A DNA stretch of 64,000 nt from [Clostridium] hylemonae DSM 15053 (GCF_008281175.1 NZ_CP036524.1:3720001-3784000); one strand, 5' to 3'; numbered from the stretch's first letter, positions 17,686-27,205 are shown. Notes: a model not told the origin generated them from the sequence alone. Made by a program: numbers and translations.

Positions 17686-18522
17686 CTATAACAGCGCCTG
17701 GTACACATCTCTCTTTCCGATCCCGCGGTCTCTGGCAACCTGCTTCATGGCGTCTTTTTTGGACATTCCGGACGCAAGATACTGCTCCATATGAGCCTCC
17801 ACACTCAGCTCTTCCCACCGGGCTCTGGCCTCTTCCCTGACGGCCTGCCGGCTCTTTCCTTCCACGACGATGACACATTCTCCCTTCGGTTCCGTCGCCT
17901 CATAATATGCGAGCGCCTCCTCCAGCGTAGTGACAAATGCTGTCTCGTGCTTTTTTGTAAGCTCCCTGCAGATGGCGGCCCGGCGGTCGCCCATCGTCTG
18001 AGCCAGCTCCTTCAGCGTCCTGACAAGACGGTGCGGCGCCTCATAGAGAACGACCGTCCTCGTCTCTCCCGCCAGTTCCTCCAGTATCTCTCTGCGCTCT
18101 TTTTTGTCAGAGGGAAGAAATGCCTCGAAGGCAAATCTTCTCGTGGACAGCCCCGACAGCGTAAGCGCCGTAATACATGCGGCGGCTCCTGGCACAGAAG
18201 TAACGGTGACATCTGCCTCGTAGCACATTTTCACCAGTTCCTCCCCCGGATCAGAGATGCCCGGAGTCCCCGCATCTGTGATAAGCGCGATATCGCTGCC
18301 CCTGCGGAGCATCTCCACAAGCTTCTGTCCCTTTTCTATCTTGTTATATTCATGATAGCTCGTCATCGGCGTCTTGATCTCAAAATGATTCAAAAGCTTG
18401 ATACTGTTGCGCGTATCTTCCGCCGCGATCAGATCTGCTTCTTTTAACACACGCACAGCTCTGAATGTCATATCCTCCAGATTCCCGATCGGCGTGGCGC
18501 ACAAATACAATGTACCGGACAT
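17686..18522 (-). CDS. rsmI: 16S rRNA (cytidine(1402)-2'-O)-methyltransferase
   Basis: 278-residue RsmI, which 2'-O-methylates C1402 in the decoding centre of 16S rRNA using SAM. N-terminal LYLCATPIGNLEDMTFRAV, then ADLIAAEDTRNS, SYHEYN, the SAM-binding ALITDAGTPGISDPGEELV and VTSVPGAAACITALTLSG are signature stretches of the tetrapyrrole-methylase fold. The ATG at 18520-18522 has AAGGAGG upstream; the longer frame to 18555 overlaps that site. Last gene of the holB-ricT-yabB-rsmI cluster, an order also seen in B. subtilis. Confidence 0.97.
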   Translation of the reverse strand: MSGTLYLCATPIGNLEDMTFRAVRVLKEADLIAAEDTRNSIKLLNHFEIKTPMTSYHEYNKIEKGQKLVEMLRRGSDIALITDAGTPGISDPGEELVKMCYEADVTVTSVPGAAACITALTLSGLSTRRFAFEAFLPSDKKERREILEELAGETRTVVLYEAPHRLVRTLKELAQTMGDRRAAICRELTKKHETAFVTTLEEALAYYEATEPKGECVIVVEGKSRQAVREEARARWEELSVEAHMEQYLASGMSKKDAMKQVARDRGIGKRDVYQALL

Positions 18523-18557
18523 AAGCCCCTCCTTTTCCTCTTTATGGCGCAGCAATG

Positions 18558-19295
18558 CTAGACTCCATACAGACTGCGCAGTTCTTCTGTGTACTCCCCG
18601 CTCTTTTCATATACAATGAGCGGCGGCTCCGCCTGCATCCTCGGCCTGCCGTCCTTCAGCCCTTCGATCAGCACCATGTTGGGCTCCTTGTCCACATACG
18701 GATACACAAGCCTCATGCGCTTTGGTTCTATTTTAAAACTGCACATCTTGGCAAATATCTCCGGCAGGCGGAATGGGCGGTGCACCATGTAGAACCTGCC
18801 TTTCGGCCGGAGTATCTTCGCACTTTCACGCAGGATGTCCTCCAGGCTTACGAGCGCTTCATGCCGCGCGATATATAATGCCTCCTTGTCGTTTTTCAGT
18901 CCGTGGTCTCCGATCATGTACGGAGGATTCGTCGTAATGACGTGAAAAGAGGCCGCCCCGAATAAACCGGCTGCCTCCCTGATATCGCCTGTCACAATGT
19001 CGATCTTATCTTCAAGCCCGTTGTGGAGAATACTCCGGCGCGCCATATCCGCGCTTTCTTCCTGTATTTCCAGCCCGGCATAGCGCGAACCTTCGTTCTT
19101 GGCCTCAAGAAGGATCGGCAGAATGCCCGTACCCGTTCCGAGATCCAGCGCGGCTTCCCCTTCCCTGACAGAGGCAAATGAAGAGAGAAGCACCGCATCC
19201 ATTCCAAAGCAGAACGTGCCCGGCTTCTGGATTATCTCATATCCTTTTATCTGCAGGTCATCCAGCCGTTCGCCCGGCTTCAGATCAGTTATCAT
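18558..19295 (-). CDS. yabB: tRNA1(Val) (adenine(37)-N6)-methyltransferase-like protein (YabB/TrmN6)
   Basis: 245-residue SAM-dependent methyltransferase, COG4123. SAM-binding motif I is ALDLGTGTGILPILL and the N6-adenine catalytic motif is TTNPPYM. In E. coli the homologue modifies A37 of tRNA1(Val). Its start codon lies inside the end of ricT (11-base overlap), so translation is probably coupled; there is no strong ribosome site of its own. In B. subtilis yabB lies in the same cluster between yabA and rsmI. yabA is missing here, and the adjacent yazA counterpart is found far away at 54351-54599. Confidence 0.9.
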   Translation of the reverse strand: MITDLKPGERLDDLQIKGYEIIQKPGTFCFGMDAVLLSSFASVREGEAALDLGTGTGILPILLEAKNEGSRYAGLEIQEESADMARRSILHNGLEDKIDIVTGDIREAAGLFGAASFHVITTNPPYMIGDHGLKNDKEALYIARHEALVSLEDILRESAKILRPKGRFYMVHRPFRLPEIFAKMCSFKIEPKRMRLVYPYVDKEPNMVLIEGLKDGRPRMQAEPPLIVYEKSGEYTEELRSLYGV

Positions 19296-20196
19296 CTAAC
19301 TTTGACACCCCATTCTTCTCTTCCAGCGCTTTCAGTTCCGCAAGCTCTTCTTTCGTCAGCCTTACGTCCTTTTTCCGGCGCTTTGGCTTAAATTTCAATT
19401 CGGCCGACTTATATTCGCGGATTTCTTTTTCATCGTTTTCCAGCGTTACGATCACCTTTACCTGCTGGCGCAGGACATTCACCGACTGTACGTCCCCGTG
19501 CAGCCCCTCCGGCGTAGTCACATGATCGCCCACGGAAGGAAGCCGGCTGTTCAGCTCCTCGTACGTTTCTTCTTCGTTTGTCAGACAGCACATCAGCCTG
19601 CCGCACACGCCCGATATCTTGGTCGGGTTCAGAGACAGATTCTGCTCCTTGGCCATCTTGATGGACACCGGCGCAAACTCCGTCAGATACGTATTGCAGC
19701 AGAGCGGTCTTCCACATATGCCGATCCCTCCCCGTATCTTCGTCTCATCCCGCACGCCGATCTGTCTGAGCTCGATCCTTGTGCGGAATACGCTCGCCAG
19801 ATCCTTTACAAGCTGGCGGAAGTCGATGCGCCCGTCCGCGGTAAAGTAAAACAGCACCTTGTTATTGTCAAATGTATACTCCGCGTCGATCAGCTTCATC
19901 TCAAGGCCGTGTTTGCGTATCTTCTCCAGGCAGATCTCAAAGGCTTCCTTCTCCTTCTCCCTGTTTCTTGCCTCTTTCTCCACATCTTCCTTTGTGGCAA
20001 TACGGATAACGGACTTCAGCGGCTGGGTGATCCTCTCATCCGCAACTTCCTTCGGCCCGGTGACGACAGAACCGAATTCCACGCCTCTTGCAGTCTCCAC
20101 AATGACCTTGTCGTCCGTCTTAATATTAAACTTTCCCGGCGCAAAGAAATATATCTTTCCAGCAGGCCGGAATCTTACTCCTATCACTTTTGTCAT
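19285..20196 (-). CDS. ricT: PSP1-domain protein RicT (YaaT)
   Basis: 303-residue YaaT/RicT homologue with the PSP1 domain. Typical stretches: KVIGVRFRPAGKIYFFAPG at the N-terminus, a cysteine cluster GGIGICGRPLCCNTYLTEF, and the motif SLNPTKISGVCGRLMCCL. In B. subtilis RicT joins RicA and RicF in the Y-complex, which carries [4Fe-4S] clusters and helps RNase Y process mRNAs, and affects sporulation and competence. A C-terminal extension of about 45 charged residues is lineage-specific. AAAGGAG precedes the ATG and overlaps the end of holB. Confidence 0.95.
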   Translation of the reverse strand: MTKVIGVRFRPAGKIYFFAPGKFNIKTDDKVIVETARGVEFGSVVTGPKEVADERITQPLKSVIRIATKEDVEKEARNREKEKEAFEICLEKIRKHGLEMKLIDAEYTFDNNKVLFYFTADGRIDFRQLVKDLASVFRTRIELRQIGVRDETKIRGGIGICGRPLCCNTYLTEFAPVSIKMAKEQNLSLNPTKISGVCGRLMCCLTNEEETYEELNSRLPSVGDHVTTPEGLHGDVQSVNVLRQQVKVIVTLENDEKEIREYKSAELKFKPKRRKKDVRLTKEELAELKALEEKNGVSKLDDN

Positions 20197-20200
20197 ATCG

Positions 20201-21190
20201 CTAATTCTCCTTTATGGTAAGGAACAGAAGCTCCATCGCCAGTTCAAAATTGACATTTGCCTTTAGTCTCGTCTTGGCTTTTTCCAGGCTGTCCAGAATC
20301 AGCTCGATCCCTTCATACGAACTCTTCCTCGCCTGTTCTTTTATATATTTGATCTGGTCCTTAAACACTACCCTGTCCATATCTTTCGTCGCTTTATATA
20401 ACAAGACGTCCCTGAACCATACCATTATAATGTCCAGGTAGTCGTTGATCTCCAATTTATAAGTCGTAATGCGCTTTACTGCATCCACGATCTCGCTCAG
20501 CTCCATCTCCGGAATATACTTCAGAAGCTGCACCGCCTCCTCGCGTATCTCGTTAAAATACTCCGAATTCGCAAGCAGTATCGCCCGTCCCATATTGCCC
20601 TGGGCAAATGCCGTGCACATGTCTGCCTTATAATCCGGCACTTCCATCGTCTCCATCAGATACTTTTTAATGAGTGTATCCTTGATATTCCGAAGCTTCA
20701 GCATGACACACCGGGAGGCGATCGTCGGAAGGAGCGTATCCGCATTTTCTGTCAGCAGCATAATGACCGCGTACTCCGGCGGCTCCTCGATCGTCTTAAG
20801 CAGCGCGTTCTGCGCCTGAACAGACATCATATCCGCCTGCGGGATGATATATATCTTATACGGCCCCTGATAAGGCTTTATCATGATCGTGCCGTTGACC
20901 TGTTCACGGATGTCATCCACACTGATCGTATTTGGCTTCTCATGAGTCACTCTGATGATATCCGGGTGGTTCCCACTTTCTGCCTGCCTGCAGGAATGGC
21001 ACTCATTGCACGGATCAGGACCTGCCTTCTCACAGAGCAGCGTTGTCGCGAATAAAGTTGCGAGCATCTTTTTCCCCGCTCCTTTTTCCCCGTTCAGTAT
21101 ATATGCGTGCGACACCTTGTCTTCCTGCACCGCACTTCTTATATAGTCGATAATGTTTTTGTGGCCAACCACATCTTTAAAACTTCCCAT
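20201..21190 (-). CDS. holB: DNA polymerase III subunit delta'
   Basis: 329-residue clamp-loader subunit. Walker-like stretch NGEKGAGKKMLATLFATTLLC, a zinc site made of CEKAGPDPCNECHSCRQ, and the conserved SVDDIREQVNG and TIEEPPEYAVIMLLTENADTLLPTIASRC (given in part) are characteristic. Works with delta, tau/gamma to load the beta clamp. AGGGGAAT lies before the ATG. Upstream neighbour is the decarboxylase-like gene (52-base gap); in B. subtilis tmk, yaaQ and yaaR lie between the two, and they are absent here. Confidence 0.96.
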   Translation of the reverse strand: MGSFKDVVGHKNIIDYIRSAVQEDKVSHAYILNGEKGAGKKMLATLFATTLLCEKAGPDPCNECHSCRQAESGNHPDIIRVTHEKPNTISVDDIREQVNGTIMIKPYQGPYKIYIIPQADMMSVQAQNALLKTIEEPPEYAVIMLLTENADTLLPTIASRCVMLKLRNIKDTLIKKYLMETMEVPDYKADMCTAFAQGNMGRAILLANSEYFNEIREEAVQLLKYIPEMELSEIVDAVKRITTYKLEINDYLDIIMVWFRDVLLYKATKDMDRVVFKDQIKYIKEQARKSSYEGIELILDSLEKAKTRLKANVNFELAMELLFLTIKEN

Positions 21191-21242
21191 TTTGTATTCC
21201 CCTAGTATTTTTTCTTAAAAACGTACATTAGTTGCTGTTATA

Positions 21243-22700
21243 TTATTCCTGCATCCAGACCTCTATATACCGCTCCCGCGCCGGCCCTTCCACAGAATAT
21301 CCCATGTCCTGGTACCATTGTAACATATGTGCGGCCTCTTCCGATACCTTTTCTCCCGGAACGATCAAAGGAGTTCCCGGCGGATACAGATACGCATATT
21401 CCAGAGAAATGCATCCTGCGCTTTCCTCCCGGGGAACAAACTTTGCATGCCCTTTTTCGGATATGTCCGTTCCTTCCGCCAGAGCCGCTGCCGCAAAACT
21501 GCAAAAGACTACTTCAAGGCGCGGCAGGATCCCCCCAAAAGGTATGCCCGGTCGTCCGGATACGGCCTTGTCCGGTCTCTTCTTCATACGCCTGCCTGTT
21601 TCACGGTCGATTTCGCGCAGTGCACAGACAAGGCGGTCCATCCCGTCCTCTGTATCTGCCACAGACGTCATGGCCAGCACATACGTGCCCGCGGCCATCT
21701 CCATCTGTAAATGATAATCCTCCAAAAGCGCTTTGTAAAGCATTCGTCCCGTCATATCTGAATCTTTCGCCGATATGACGATCTTGGAGCGGTCAAAATG
21801 CGCCGTCTCCGCCAGCTTCAGACAGTGAAGCCCCTTTAACTCCGTGCGCGTGCGCTCTAGCAGCTTTACATACGGCTCAAACAGCCCGCGGCCCCCATTT
21901 TCCAGCATATCAATGCAGGAATCTATACTAGCCATCAGCACATAAGACGGGCTGCTCGTCTGAAGCATATGCAGATAATCTCTCACCTTCCGGCGTTTTA
22001 CAAGCTTCCCGTTCATATGCAGCAATGCTGTCTGGGTCAGCGACGGCAGTGTTTTATGCAGACTGTGTATCACGATGTCCGCTCCCTTTGTGTTGGAATT
22101 GTCTGGAAAATAAGGATGGAATCCAAAGTGTGCCCCGTGGGCCTCATCGACGATCAGCGGAATCCCTTTTTCATGGGCCGCCGCCGCAATGGCCTCAACA
22201 TCCGACACAACTCCGTCATAGGTGGGCGAGACGATAATGACCGCCCGTATATGCGGATGTCTTTCTAACGCACGCTTTACATCTCCGGCAGATATTTCCG
22301 TGTTCAGACAGGTGTCTGTACTGAATCCCGGATACAAATAAACAGGATCTAACTCATTCAGATATATAGCATGATACACGGACTTGTGACAGTTTCTCGC
22401 CACAAGTACCGTGTCTCCTTTTTTAGTCACGCCCGCAACAGCGCTCAAGATCCCTACCGTACTTCCATTGACGAGAAAATGCGTCTCCTCCGCCTGGTAG
22501 ACGAAGGCCGCCCTTTCCTGGGCTGCTCTTAGAATACCGTCCGCGTGGTGGAGGTCGTCAAAGCCTTCGATCTCCGTAATGTCAATGTGATATGGGACAT
22601 CTGTTCTGAGCAGTTTTGTATTTCGTTTATGCCCCGGCATGTGAAATCCGTAGAAATCAGAATCACTATATTCATTTAATTTATCATAAAGTGTGTTCAT
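21243..22700 (-). CDS. Orn/Lys/Arg decarboxylase-family PLP enzyme (YaaO-like)
   Basis: 485-residue fold-type I PLP enzyme of the Orn/Lys/Arg decarboxylase family. N-terminal FYGFHMPGHKRN, the substrate/PLP loop FLVNGSTVGILSAV, VDEAHGAHFGFHP, and the lysine Schiff-base site in DIVIHSLHKTLPSLTQTALLH are visible; the C-terminal decarboxylase domain holds VSEEAAHMLQWYQDMGYSVEG. It may make cadaverine or agmatine, though the B. subtilis YaaO role at this locus is not settled. I begin at the ATG 22698-22700; the longer frame would overlap pgi. The ribosome site is weak (GGAGAAG about 20 bases upstream). Upstream of holB as in B. subtilis. Confidence 0.88.
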   Translation of the reverse strand: MNTLYDKLNEYSDSDFYGFHMPGHKRNTKLLRTDVPYHIDITEIEGFDDLHHADGILRAAQERAAFVYQAEETHFLVNGSTVGILSAVAGVTKKGDTVLVARNCHKSVYHAIYLNELDPVYLYPGFSTDTCLNTEISAGDVKRALERHPHIRAVIIVSPTYDGVVSDVEAIAAAAHEKGIPLIVDEAHGAHFGFHPYFPDNSNTKGADIVIHSLHKTLPSLTQTALLHMNGKLVKRRKVRDYLHMLQTSSPSYVLMASIDSCIDMLENGGRGLFEPYVKLLERTRTELKGLHCLKLAETAHFDRSKIVISAKDSDMTGRMLYKALLEDYHLQMEMAAGTYVLAMTSVADTEDGMDRLVCALREIDRETGRRMKKRPDKAVSGRPGIPFGGILPRLEVVFCSFAAAALAEGTDISEKGHAKFVPREESAGCISLEYAYLYPPGTPLIVPGEKVSEEAAHMLQWYQDMGYSVEGPARERYIEVWMQE

Positions 22701-22764
22701 ATAACGCTGCTGCTTTCTTCTCCATGTACGCTTACCGGACTGCCTGTGTCCGCGTAAGGTGATA

Positions 22765-24114
22765 TTATAACCTCTTGAGCAGCTCTTCTCTTTCTTTTTC
22801 AAATCCCGGCTTTCCGAGAAGCGCGAACATATTTTTCTTGTAGCTTTCAACCCCCGGCTGGTTAAACGGATTAACGCCGAGGATGTAGCCGCTCACACCG
22901 CACGCAAATTCAAAGAAATAAAACAGCTGTCCGAGAGAATATTCATCCTGCTTCGGTATGTTGACCATCAGATTCGGCACATTGCCGTCCGTATGGGCAA
23001 GTATCGTGCCGTTCATGGCACTCTTGTTGACAAAATCAACACTTTTTCCTGCCAGATAATTCAGCCCGTCCAGGTCGACCGGTTCCTCGTGGAGGATGAT
23101 CTCTTCCGCGGAATTCTCCACATTCAGAACTGTCTCATACATGACGCGGCTTCCGTCCTGGATAAACTGTCCCATCGAGTGCAGGTCAGTAGTAAGGTCC
23201 ACCGACGCAGGGAAGATCCCCTTCTGGTCCTTGCCTTCACTCTCGCCGTATAACTGCTTCCACCACTCAGATACATAGTGGAGGCTTGGCTCATAATTTG
23301 CAAGGATCTCTACCGCCTTGCCTTTGCGGTGGAGAATATTGCGCACTGCCGCATAAAGCATGGCGTCATTTTCTTCAAACGGAGTGTTCAGCGCCATCTC
23401 CCTGCCGGATGCGGCGCCTTCCATCAGCCTGTCTATATCCGCTCCGCTCACTGCGATAGGCAGAAGGCCTACTGCCGTGAGTACGGAGAAACGTCCGCCC
23501 ACATCGTCCGGCACGACAAAGGTATCATAGCCTTCCTCATCGGCAAGATTCTTGAGCGCGCCTCTTTCCTTGTCCGTCGTGGCGTAGATTCTCTTTCCGG
23601 CCTCAGCCTTTCCATATCTCTTCTCCAGCATTTCCTTAAAAATACGGAAAGCGATCGCCGGCTCTGTCGTCGTCCCCGATTTGGAGATGATATTTACGGA
23701 AAAGTCCCGTTCTCCTATTACGTCGATCAGATGCTTCAGATATGTACTGCTGATGCTGTTTCCTACATAATATATTTCAGGCGTCTTTCTGATCTCCTTA
23801 GAAACCATGTTATAAAAGTTATGGCGGAGAAATTCTATCGCAGCTCTTGCGCCGAGATAAGAACCTCCGATGCCGATCACAAGCAATACTTCCGAATCAC
23901 TCTGGATCCGTTTTGCAGCTTTCTTGATCCGCGCGAATTCTTCTTTATCATAGTCAACAGGAAGGTCAATCCACCCAAGGAAATCATTCCCCGCTCCTTC
24001 TCTTGAAAGAAGCTCTGCTTTTGCCTGCTCTGCAATATTTTTCATGGACTCCAGTTCATGATCGCAGATAAATGTCTTTGCTTTTGAATAGTCAAATGTT
24101 ACTTTATTTTCCAT
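22765..24114 (-). CDS. pgi: Glucose-6-phosphate isomerase
   Basis: 449-residue PGI interconverting glucose-6-phosphate and fructose-6-phosphate. Conserved [54 protein letters not shown] (in part) and the C-terminal [20 protein letters not shown] are present, including the catalytic Glu in [13 protein letters not shown] and the Lys near the end. Firmicute-length form. A GAAGGG site is near the ATG. It stands apart from other glycolysis genes. An imperfect hairpin without a T-run (22728-22752) lies between it and the decarboxylase gene. Confidence 0.97.
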   Translation of the reverse strand: MENKVTFDYSKAKTFICDHELESMKNIAEQAKAELLSREGAGNDFLGWIDLPVDYDKEEFARIKKAAKRIQSDSEVLLVIGIGGSYLGARAAIEFLRHNFYNMVSKEIRKTPEIYYVGNSISSTYLKHLIDVIGERDFSVNIISKSGTTTEPAIAFRIFKEMLEKRYGKAEAGKRIYATTDKERGALKNLADEEGYDTFVVPDDVGGRFSVLTAVGLLPIAVSGADIDRLMEGAASGREMALNTPFEENDAMLYAAVRNILHRKGKAVEILANYEPSLHYVSEWWKQLYGESEGKDQKGIFPASVDLTTDLHSMGQFIQDGSRVMYETVLNVENSAEEIILHEEPVDLDGLNYLAGKSVDFVNKSAMNGTILAHTDGNVPNLMVNIPKQDEYSLGQLFYFFEFACGVSGYILGVNPFNQPGVESYKKNMFALLGKPGFEKEREELLKRL

Positions 24115-24179
24115 AGTGACCCTTCCCTTCTATCTTAAAGTATATATCGTATTCATTTTAGCAAATCAGGAAGGTTTAA

Positions 24180-25058
24180 TCAAGCCATAAACTCTTCCAG
24201 GATCTGACGGATGAGCATATCCTTGGCCATCGGCTCCGGCTTTTTCTCCGGCTTCTTCTCTTCCCTTTTCTGTACAGGTTCCTTGATCTCCTCTTTGACC
24301 GCAGTTTCAACTATTGCCTTGATCGGGTCCTTCACATCCGGCACCTCATACGGTTCCGGCATTACAGGCGGCGTGATCTCCGGCTTTGTGGACGGAGACG
24401 GCACTTCCCGCGCCGGCATAGGCCGCTCCGGCGTCCCCCGGTCGTCCTTTTTCTCTTCCGCTTCGATCGCCTTGTCCGATACCGCGCCGAACTCCACTGC
24501 CGGTGATTCCGGCGCCATTACCTTCAGTTCTTTCTGATATGTCTTTTCGTAGCGGCGCAGACATACATTTTCCAGATAATCGACCATGTAATTTCTCACG
24601 GCTTCCAGGCGGTAATTCTCATCCGTCGTCAGATGGAAGAGAAAGACGAGTATCGCAAGACCCGCGCCCGCCGCGCCTGTTTTGAGCACCATGTCCTGCA
24701 TTCCGTTTACCACGTACTCAAGCGCCGCGCCCGCCGCCCCTATGAGCAGACACATTCCCGCGGCCGCCTTCTCCATGCGCCTCCAGCTGTGGAGCTTCAT
24801 GCCTGCCGTCCTGTATTCGTACAGGTACTTGTCCACAAACACATTGACATTCTCTACGGTGTCGCTGATCATACATGCATGTTCAAACTTGGCGCGCACA
24901 AGACGCATGAGGGGATGTGTACTTTTATTCATATTTCCCGCCGCATGCACCATACGCTTGAGCGTAACATTCACAATCAGTTTACTGATGATCCCCAATA
25001 CTGTCATAACTCCCATAAGCACAAATAAAATGTACTTGTCCAATATAAATTCTAACAT
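24180..25058 (-). CDS. Membrane protein of unknown function with charged C-terminal tail
   Basis: 292 residues. A helix near the start (FILDKYILFVLMGVMTVLGII), a cytoplasmic-type segment, two helices about 115-165 (MCLLIGAAGAALEY and GLAILVFLFHL), then a long soluble tail rich in E, K and P with alternating acidic and basic runs (TPERPMPAREVP, KREEKKPEKKPEP). Ends with LIRQILEEFMA, a short amphipathic helix. Family not recognised; Lachnospiraceae carry similar hypothetical proteins. AAGGAGGGC before the ATG at 25056-25058 fixes the start. It could be a scaffold using its tail for binding, but nothing proves this. Confidence 0.65.
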   Translation of the reverse strand: MLEFILDKYILFVLMGVMTVLGIISKLIVNVTLKRMVHAAGNMNKSTHPLMRLVRAKFEHACMISDTVENVNVFVDKYLYEYRTAGMKLHSWRRMEKAAAGMCLLIGAAGAALEYVVNGMQDMVLKTGAAGAGLAILVFLFHLTTDENYRLEAVRNYMVDYLENVCLRRYEKTYQKELKVMAPESPAVEFGAVSDKAIEAEEKKDDRGTPERPMPAREVPSPSTKPEITPPVMPEPYEVPDVKDPIKAIVETAVKEEIKEPVQKREEKKPEKKPEPMAKDMLIRQILEEFMA

Positions 25059-25188
25059 AAAAAAGCCCTCCTTCTTGATTCGATTATAACCGAAGTCGCG
25101 AAGGAGGGTACCAAAAACCATTCTACATATTCTGCCTCCGGGCAGAGTAAAATCTGTCTAATCTGTTCAGATCTTCCCGAGGCACATC

Positions 25189-25881
25189 TTATATATTTTC
25201 CACCAATTGTTTTACAAGCCTTATGCTGTGTGCGATTGCAAGCTCTTCAAAAGCAGGGTAGTCCATGGCCGCACTGTTGTCAGCTTTATCAGAAATCGCT
25301 CGAATGATGACATACGAAACTTTGTTCAGGTATGCGGTCTGCGCAATGCCCGCTCCTTCCATCTCCACACAGAGCGGACGGAAGTTCTCCTTTATCTTAT
25401 CCTTCACGGCGCCGGAGGAGATAAACTGATCCCCGCTCGCAATTCTCCCGGTAAATGTATGGATATCCGGATTCACCTGCCGGTTAGCCTCCACTGCCTT
25501 TTGCACCAGCTCTTCATCGGCCGGGAACGCAAGCGTGTCCATCCTCGGCACCTGTCCAACCGGATCTCCGACGAAAGACGCGTCCACATCGTGGTACAGG
25601 GCATCTGTAGAGATAACCATGTCCCCGATATCGATGGAGGCGTCCAGTGAGCCCGCCACTCCGGTATTGATGATCATATCTGTATGAAAGCAGTCGACCA
25701 GTATCTGCGCGCACACCGCCGCATTTACTTTCCCGATCCCGCTCTGCACTACAACCGCTTCTTTCCCGCACAAGATACCCCGGCAGAATTCCATGGATGC
25801 CCTTGTCACAGTCTCCTCGATCTCCATGGCCTCTTTCAGGGCTGCCACTTCTTCTTCCATGGCTCCTATAATTCCTATCAT
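25189..25881 (-). CDS. mtnN: 5'-methylthioadenosine/S-adenosylhomocysteine nucleosidase
   Basis: 230-residue MTAN, which splits adenine from MTA and SAH in the methionine salvage and methyl cycle. Start MIGIIGAMEEEVAALK, the NTGVAGSLD loop, the purine-site region, RIASGDQFISS, VEMEGAGIAQTAYLN and the catalytic Asp in AISDKADNSAAMDY are all typical. AGGAGGAGC before the ATG at 25879-25881 fixes the start; the longer frame to 25989 has no site. A TCTGCC/GGCAGA hairpin without a T-run (25133-25148) follows it. Confidence 0.96.
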   Translation of the reverse strand: MIGIIGAMEEEVAALKEAMEIEETVTRASMEFCRGILCGKEAVVVQSGIGKVNAAVCAQILVDCFHTDMIINTGVAGSLDASIDIGDMVISTDALYHDVDASFVGDPVGQVPRMDTLAFPADEELVQKAVEANRQVNPDIHTFTGRIASGDQFISSGAVKDKIKENFRPLCVEMEGAGIAQTAYLNKVSYVIIRAISDKADNSAAMDYPAFEELAIAHSIRLVKQLVENI

Positions 25882-26115
25882 ATCGCTCCTCCTGGCTGAA
25901 TATATTCTATCATAGTATAAAAGTGCGCCGTCCGGCGCCTGCTTCGTATCATTATAGTGGATGGCAGCCTGCTTTGCAAGGTACGGCAATATACATGTGG
26001 AAATTTTGATATATCTTTGTTATAATTTGTTATGTGAATTTATACACTATTGAACTGATATGGCTCAATAAATATAGTTAAACAATATTAAATAAAATTT
26101 TAGGAGGAAGACATC

Positions 26116-26358
26116 ATGGAATATAGACCACACGGAGTCTGCTCTCGGCTCATCCATCTGGACGTGGAGGATGACATTATCAAAAATGTTCAGTTTGTGG
26201 GAGGATGCAGCGGAAACACACAGGGAATCGCCAGACTCGTAACAGGAATGAAAGTAGACGAGGCGATCGCACGCATGGAAGGCATCGACTGCGGCGGCAA
26301 AGGCACATCCTGCCCGGATCAGCTTGCAAAAGCCCTGAGAGCAGCAACACAGCGCTAA
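26116..26358 (+). CDS. TSCPD-domain protein (TIGR03905 family)
   Basis: 80-residue single-domain protein. The TSCPD motif appears as GKGTSCPDQLAKAL, with further cysteines in GGCSGNTQG and GIDCGGKG. Related domains are appended to B12-dependent ribonucleotide reductases; the stand-alone form has no proven role, and metal binding is inferred from the cysteines. AGGAGGAAGACATC precedes the ATG. Single plus-strand gene with its own terminator at 26397-26424. Confidence 0.88.
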   Translation: MEYRPHGVCSRLIHLDVEDDIIKNVQFVGGCSGNTQGIARLVTGMKVDEAIARMEGIDCGGKGTSCPDQLAKALRAATQR

Positions 26359-26396
26359 ATACAGATAATATCAATATTGCTTCTGTAACGGGGAAA

Positions 26397-26424
26397 GGAT
26401 ACAGGGCTGGGGAGCCTTGTATCC
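26397..26424 (+). terminator. Terminator-like hairpin after the TSCPD gene
   Basis: GGATACAGGGCT pairs with AGCCTTGTATCC (12 bp, one G-T pair) around GGGG; the tail TCTCTTGATT is only moderately T-rich. Confidence 0.65.
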
Positions 26425-26455
26425 TCTCTTGATTAGTCCTTAAGTTCTTTCTGGT

Positions 26456-26595
26456 ATCCGAAGGAACCGCAGTAAGCACCGCTCGCGACGACTTTAGCTC
26501 GTTACGTGAGCCTACGGTTTCTCAATGTAAGGTCGAAATTATTGTTAATAGTTTCTCCTGCACCGCAAGCGGTGCTTACTACAGTTCCTTCGGAT
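26456..26595. repeat. 28-bp inverted repeat enclosing 84 bases
   Basis: ATCCGAAGGAACCGCAGTAA (start of left arm, 26456-26483) matches the complement of the right arm 26568-26595 in 26 of 28 positions. In an RNA copied from the minus strand the two differences become G-U pairs, so the stem is unbroken there, but C-A mismatches in a plus-strand RNA. The interior has no gene. It lies directly after the minus-strand secreted protein gene and may be its 3' end or an independent small mobile or RNA element. Confidence 0.6.
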
Positions 26596-26651
26596 GGTGC
26601 ATTAAATGTTGCTTTGTTACTTTAGAGATTTCGGATTTCAGTTGATAATAT

Positions 26652-27134
26652 CTACGGTTCTTCGATGAAAATCCCATCTGTAAATGAGCTGCTCACATCA
26701 CTATTGGCTGAGTGTGTACACCTCACTCTGTAAAAATATCCACCATCTACATTCAACTGGCGGTTAGCTGATACGCGATCTGAATCAAAGTTCTCTTTAC
26801 TCCAATTTTCGTAATATTCCCAGGAAACACCATTTTCCTTGATTCTCTCAACAAGAACAGCTATCTTTACTTTTGCCACGGTATGCGCAGCTACGGTTGT
26901 ACCACCTACATAAATACAACCAGGTCCTAATCGTACAATTTTAGAGTATCCGTTTAGAAGATCTTCACCTCTAGTTATTTTTAATGCATAACCTATGGAT
27001 TCTTCATTATACGTAAGATAGGAACCATCAACTTTTGGAATGTCTGACGATGCTTTTGTTTCAGTCACATTAGTAACTAGCAAACTCAGGAATAATATCA
27101 AAGTAAAACCCATTGATATTATCTTCTTTTTCAT
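26652..27134 (-). CDS. Small secreted protein, DUF6147-like
   Basis: 160 residues with a Sec signal peptide (MKKKIISMGFTLILFLSLLV, cleavage likely after ETKA), followed by a compact domain with IVRLGPGCIYVGGTTVAAHTV and ending GGYFYRVRCTHSANSDVSSSF plus TDGIFIEEP. The GYFYRVR...ANSDVSSS...TDGI pattern is one I associate with the DUF6147 group of secreted clostridial proteins; exact function unknown. I use the ATG at 27132-27134, six bases after GGAGG; the TTG at 27140 is less likely. Lies downstream of the DUF4367 gene on the same strand with a 71-base gap. Confidence 0.7.
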   Translation of the reverse strand: MKKKIISMGFTLILFLSLLVTNVTETKASSDIPKVDGSYLTYNEESIGYALKITRGEDLLNGYSKIVRLGPGCIYVGGTTVAAHTVAKVKIAVLVERIKENGVSWEYYENWSKENFDSDRVSANRQLNVDGGYFYRVRCTHSANSDVSSSFTDGIFIEEP

Positions 27135-27205
27135 CCTCAACCTCCATACTTACCTTTGCCCTCATATATAAAGACACATATCTCGACAAAAACTGACGCA
27201 CATTT

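Noticed and set aside
22728-22752. Terminator between pgi and the decarboxylase gene
   Set aside because: A CTTAC...GTAAG stem with a bulge is present but has no T-run on either side.
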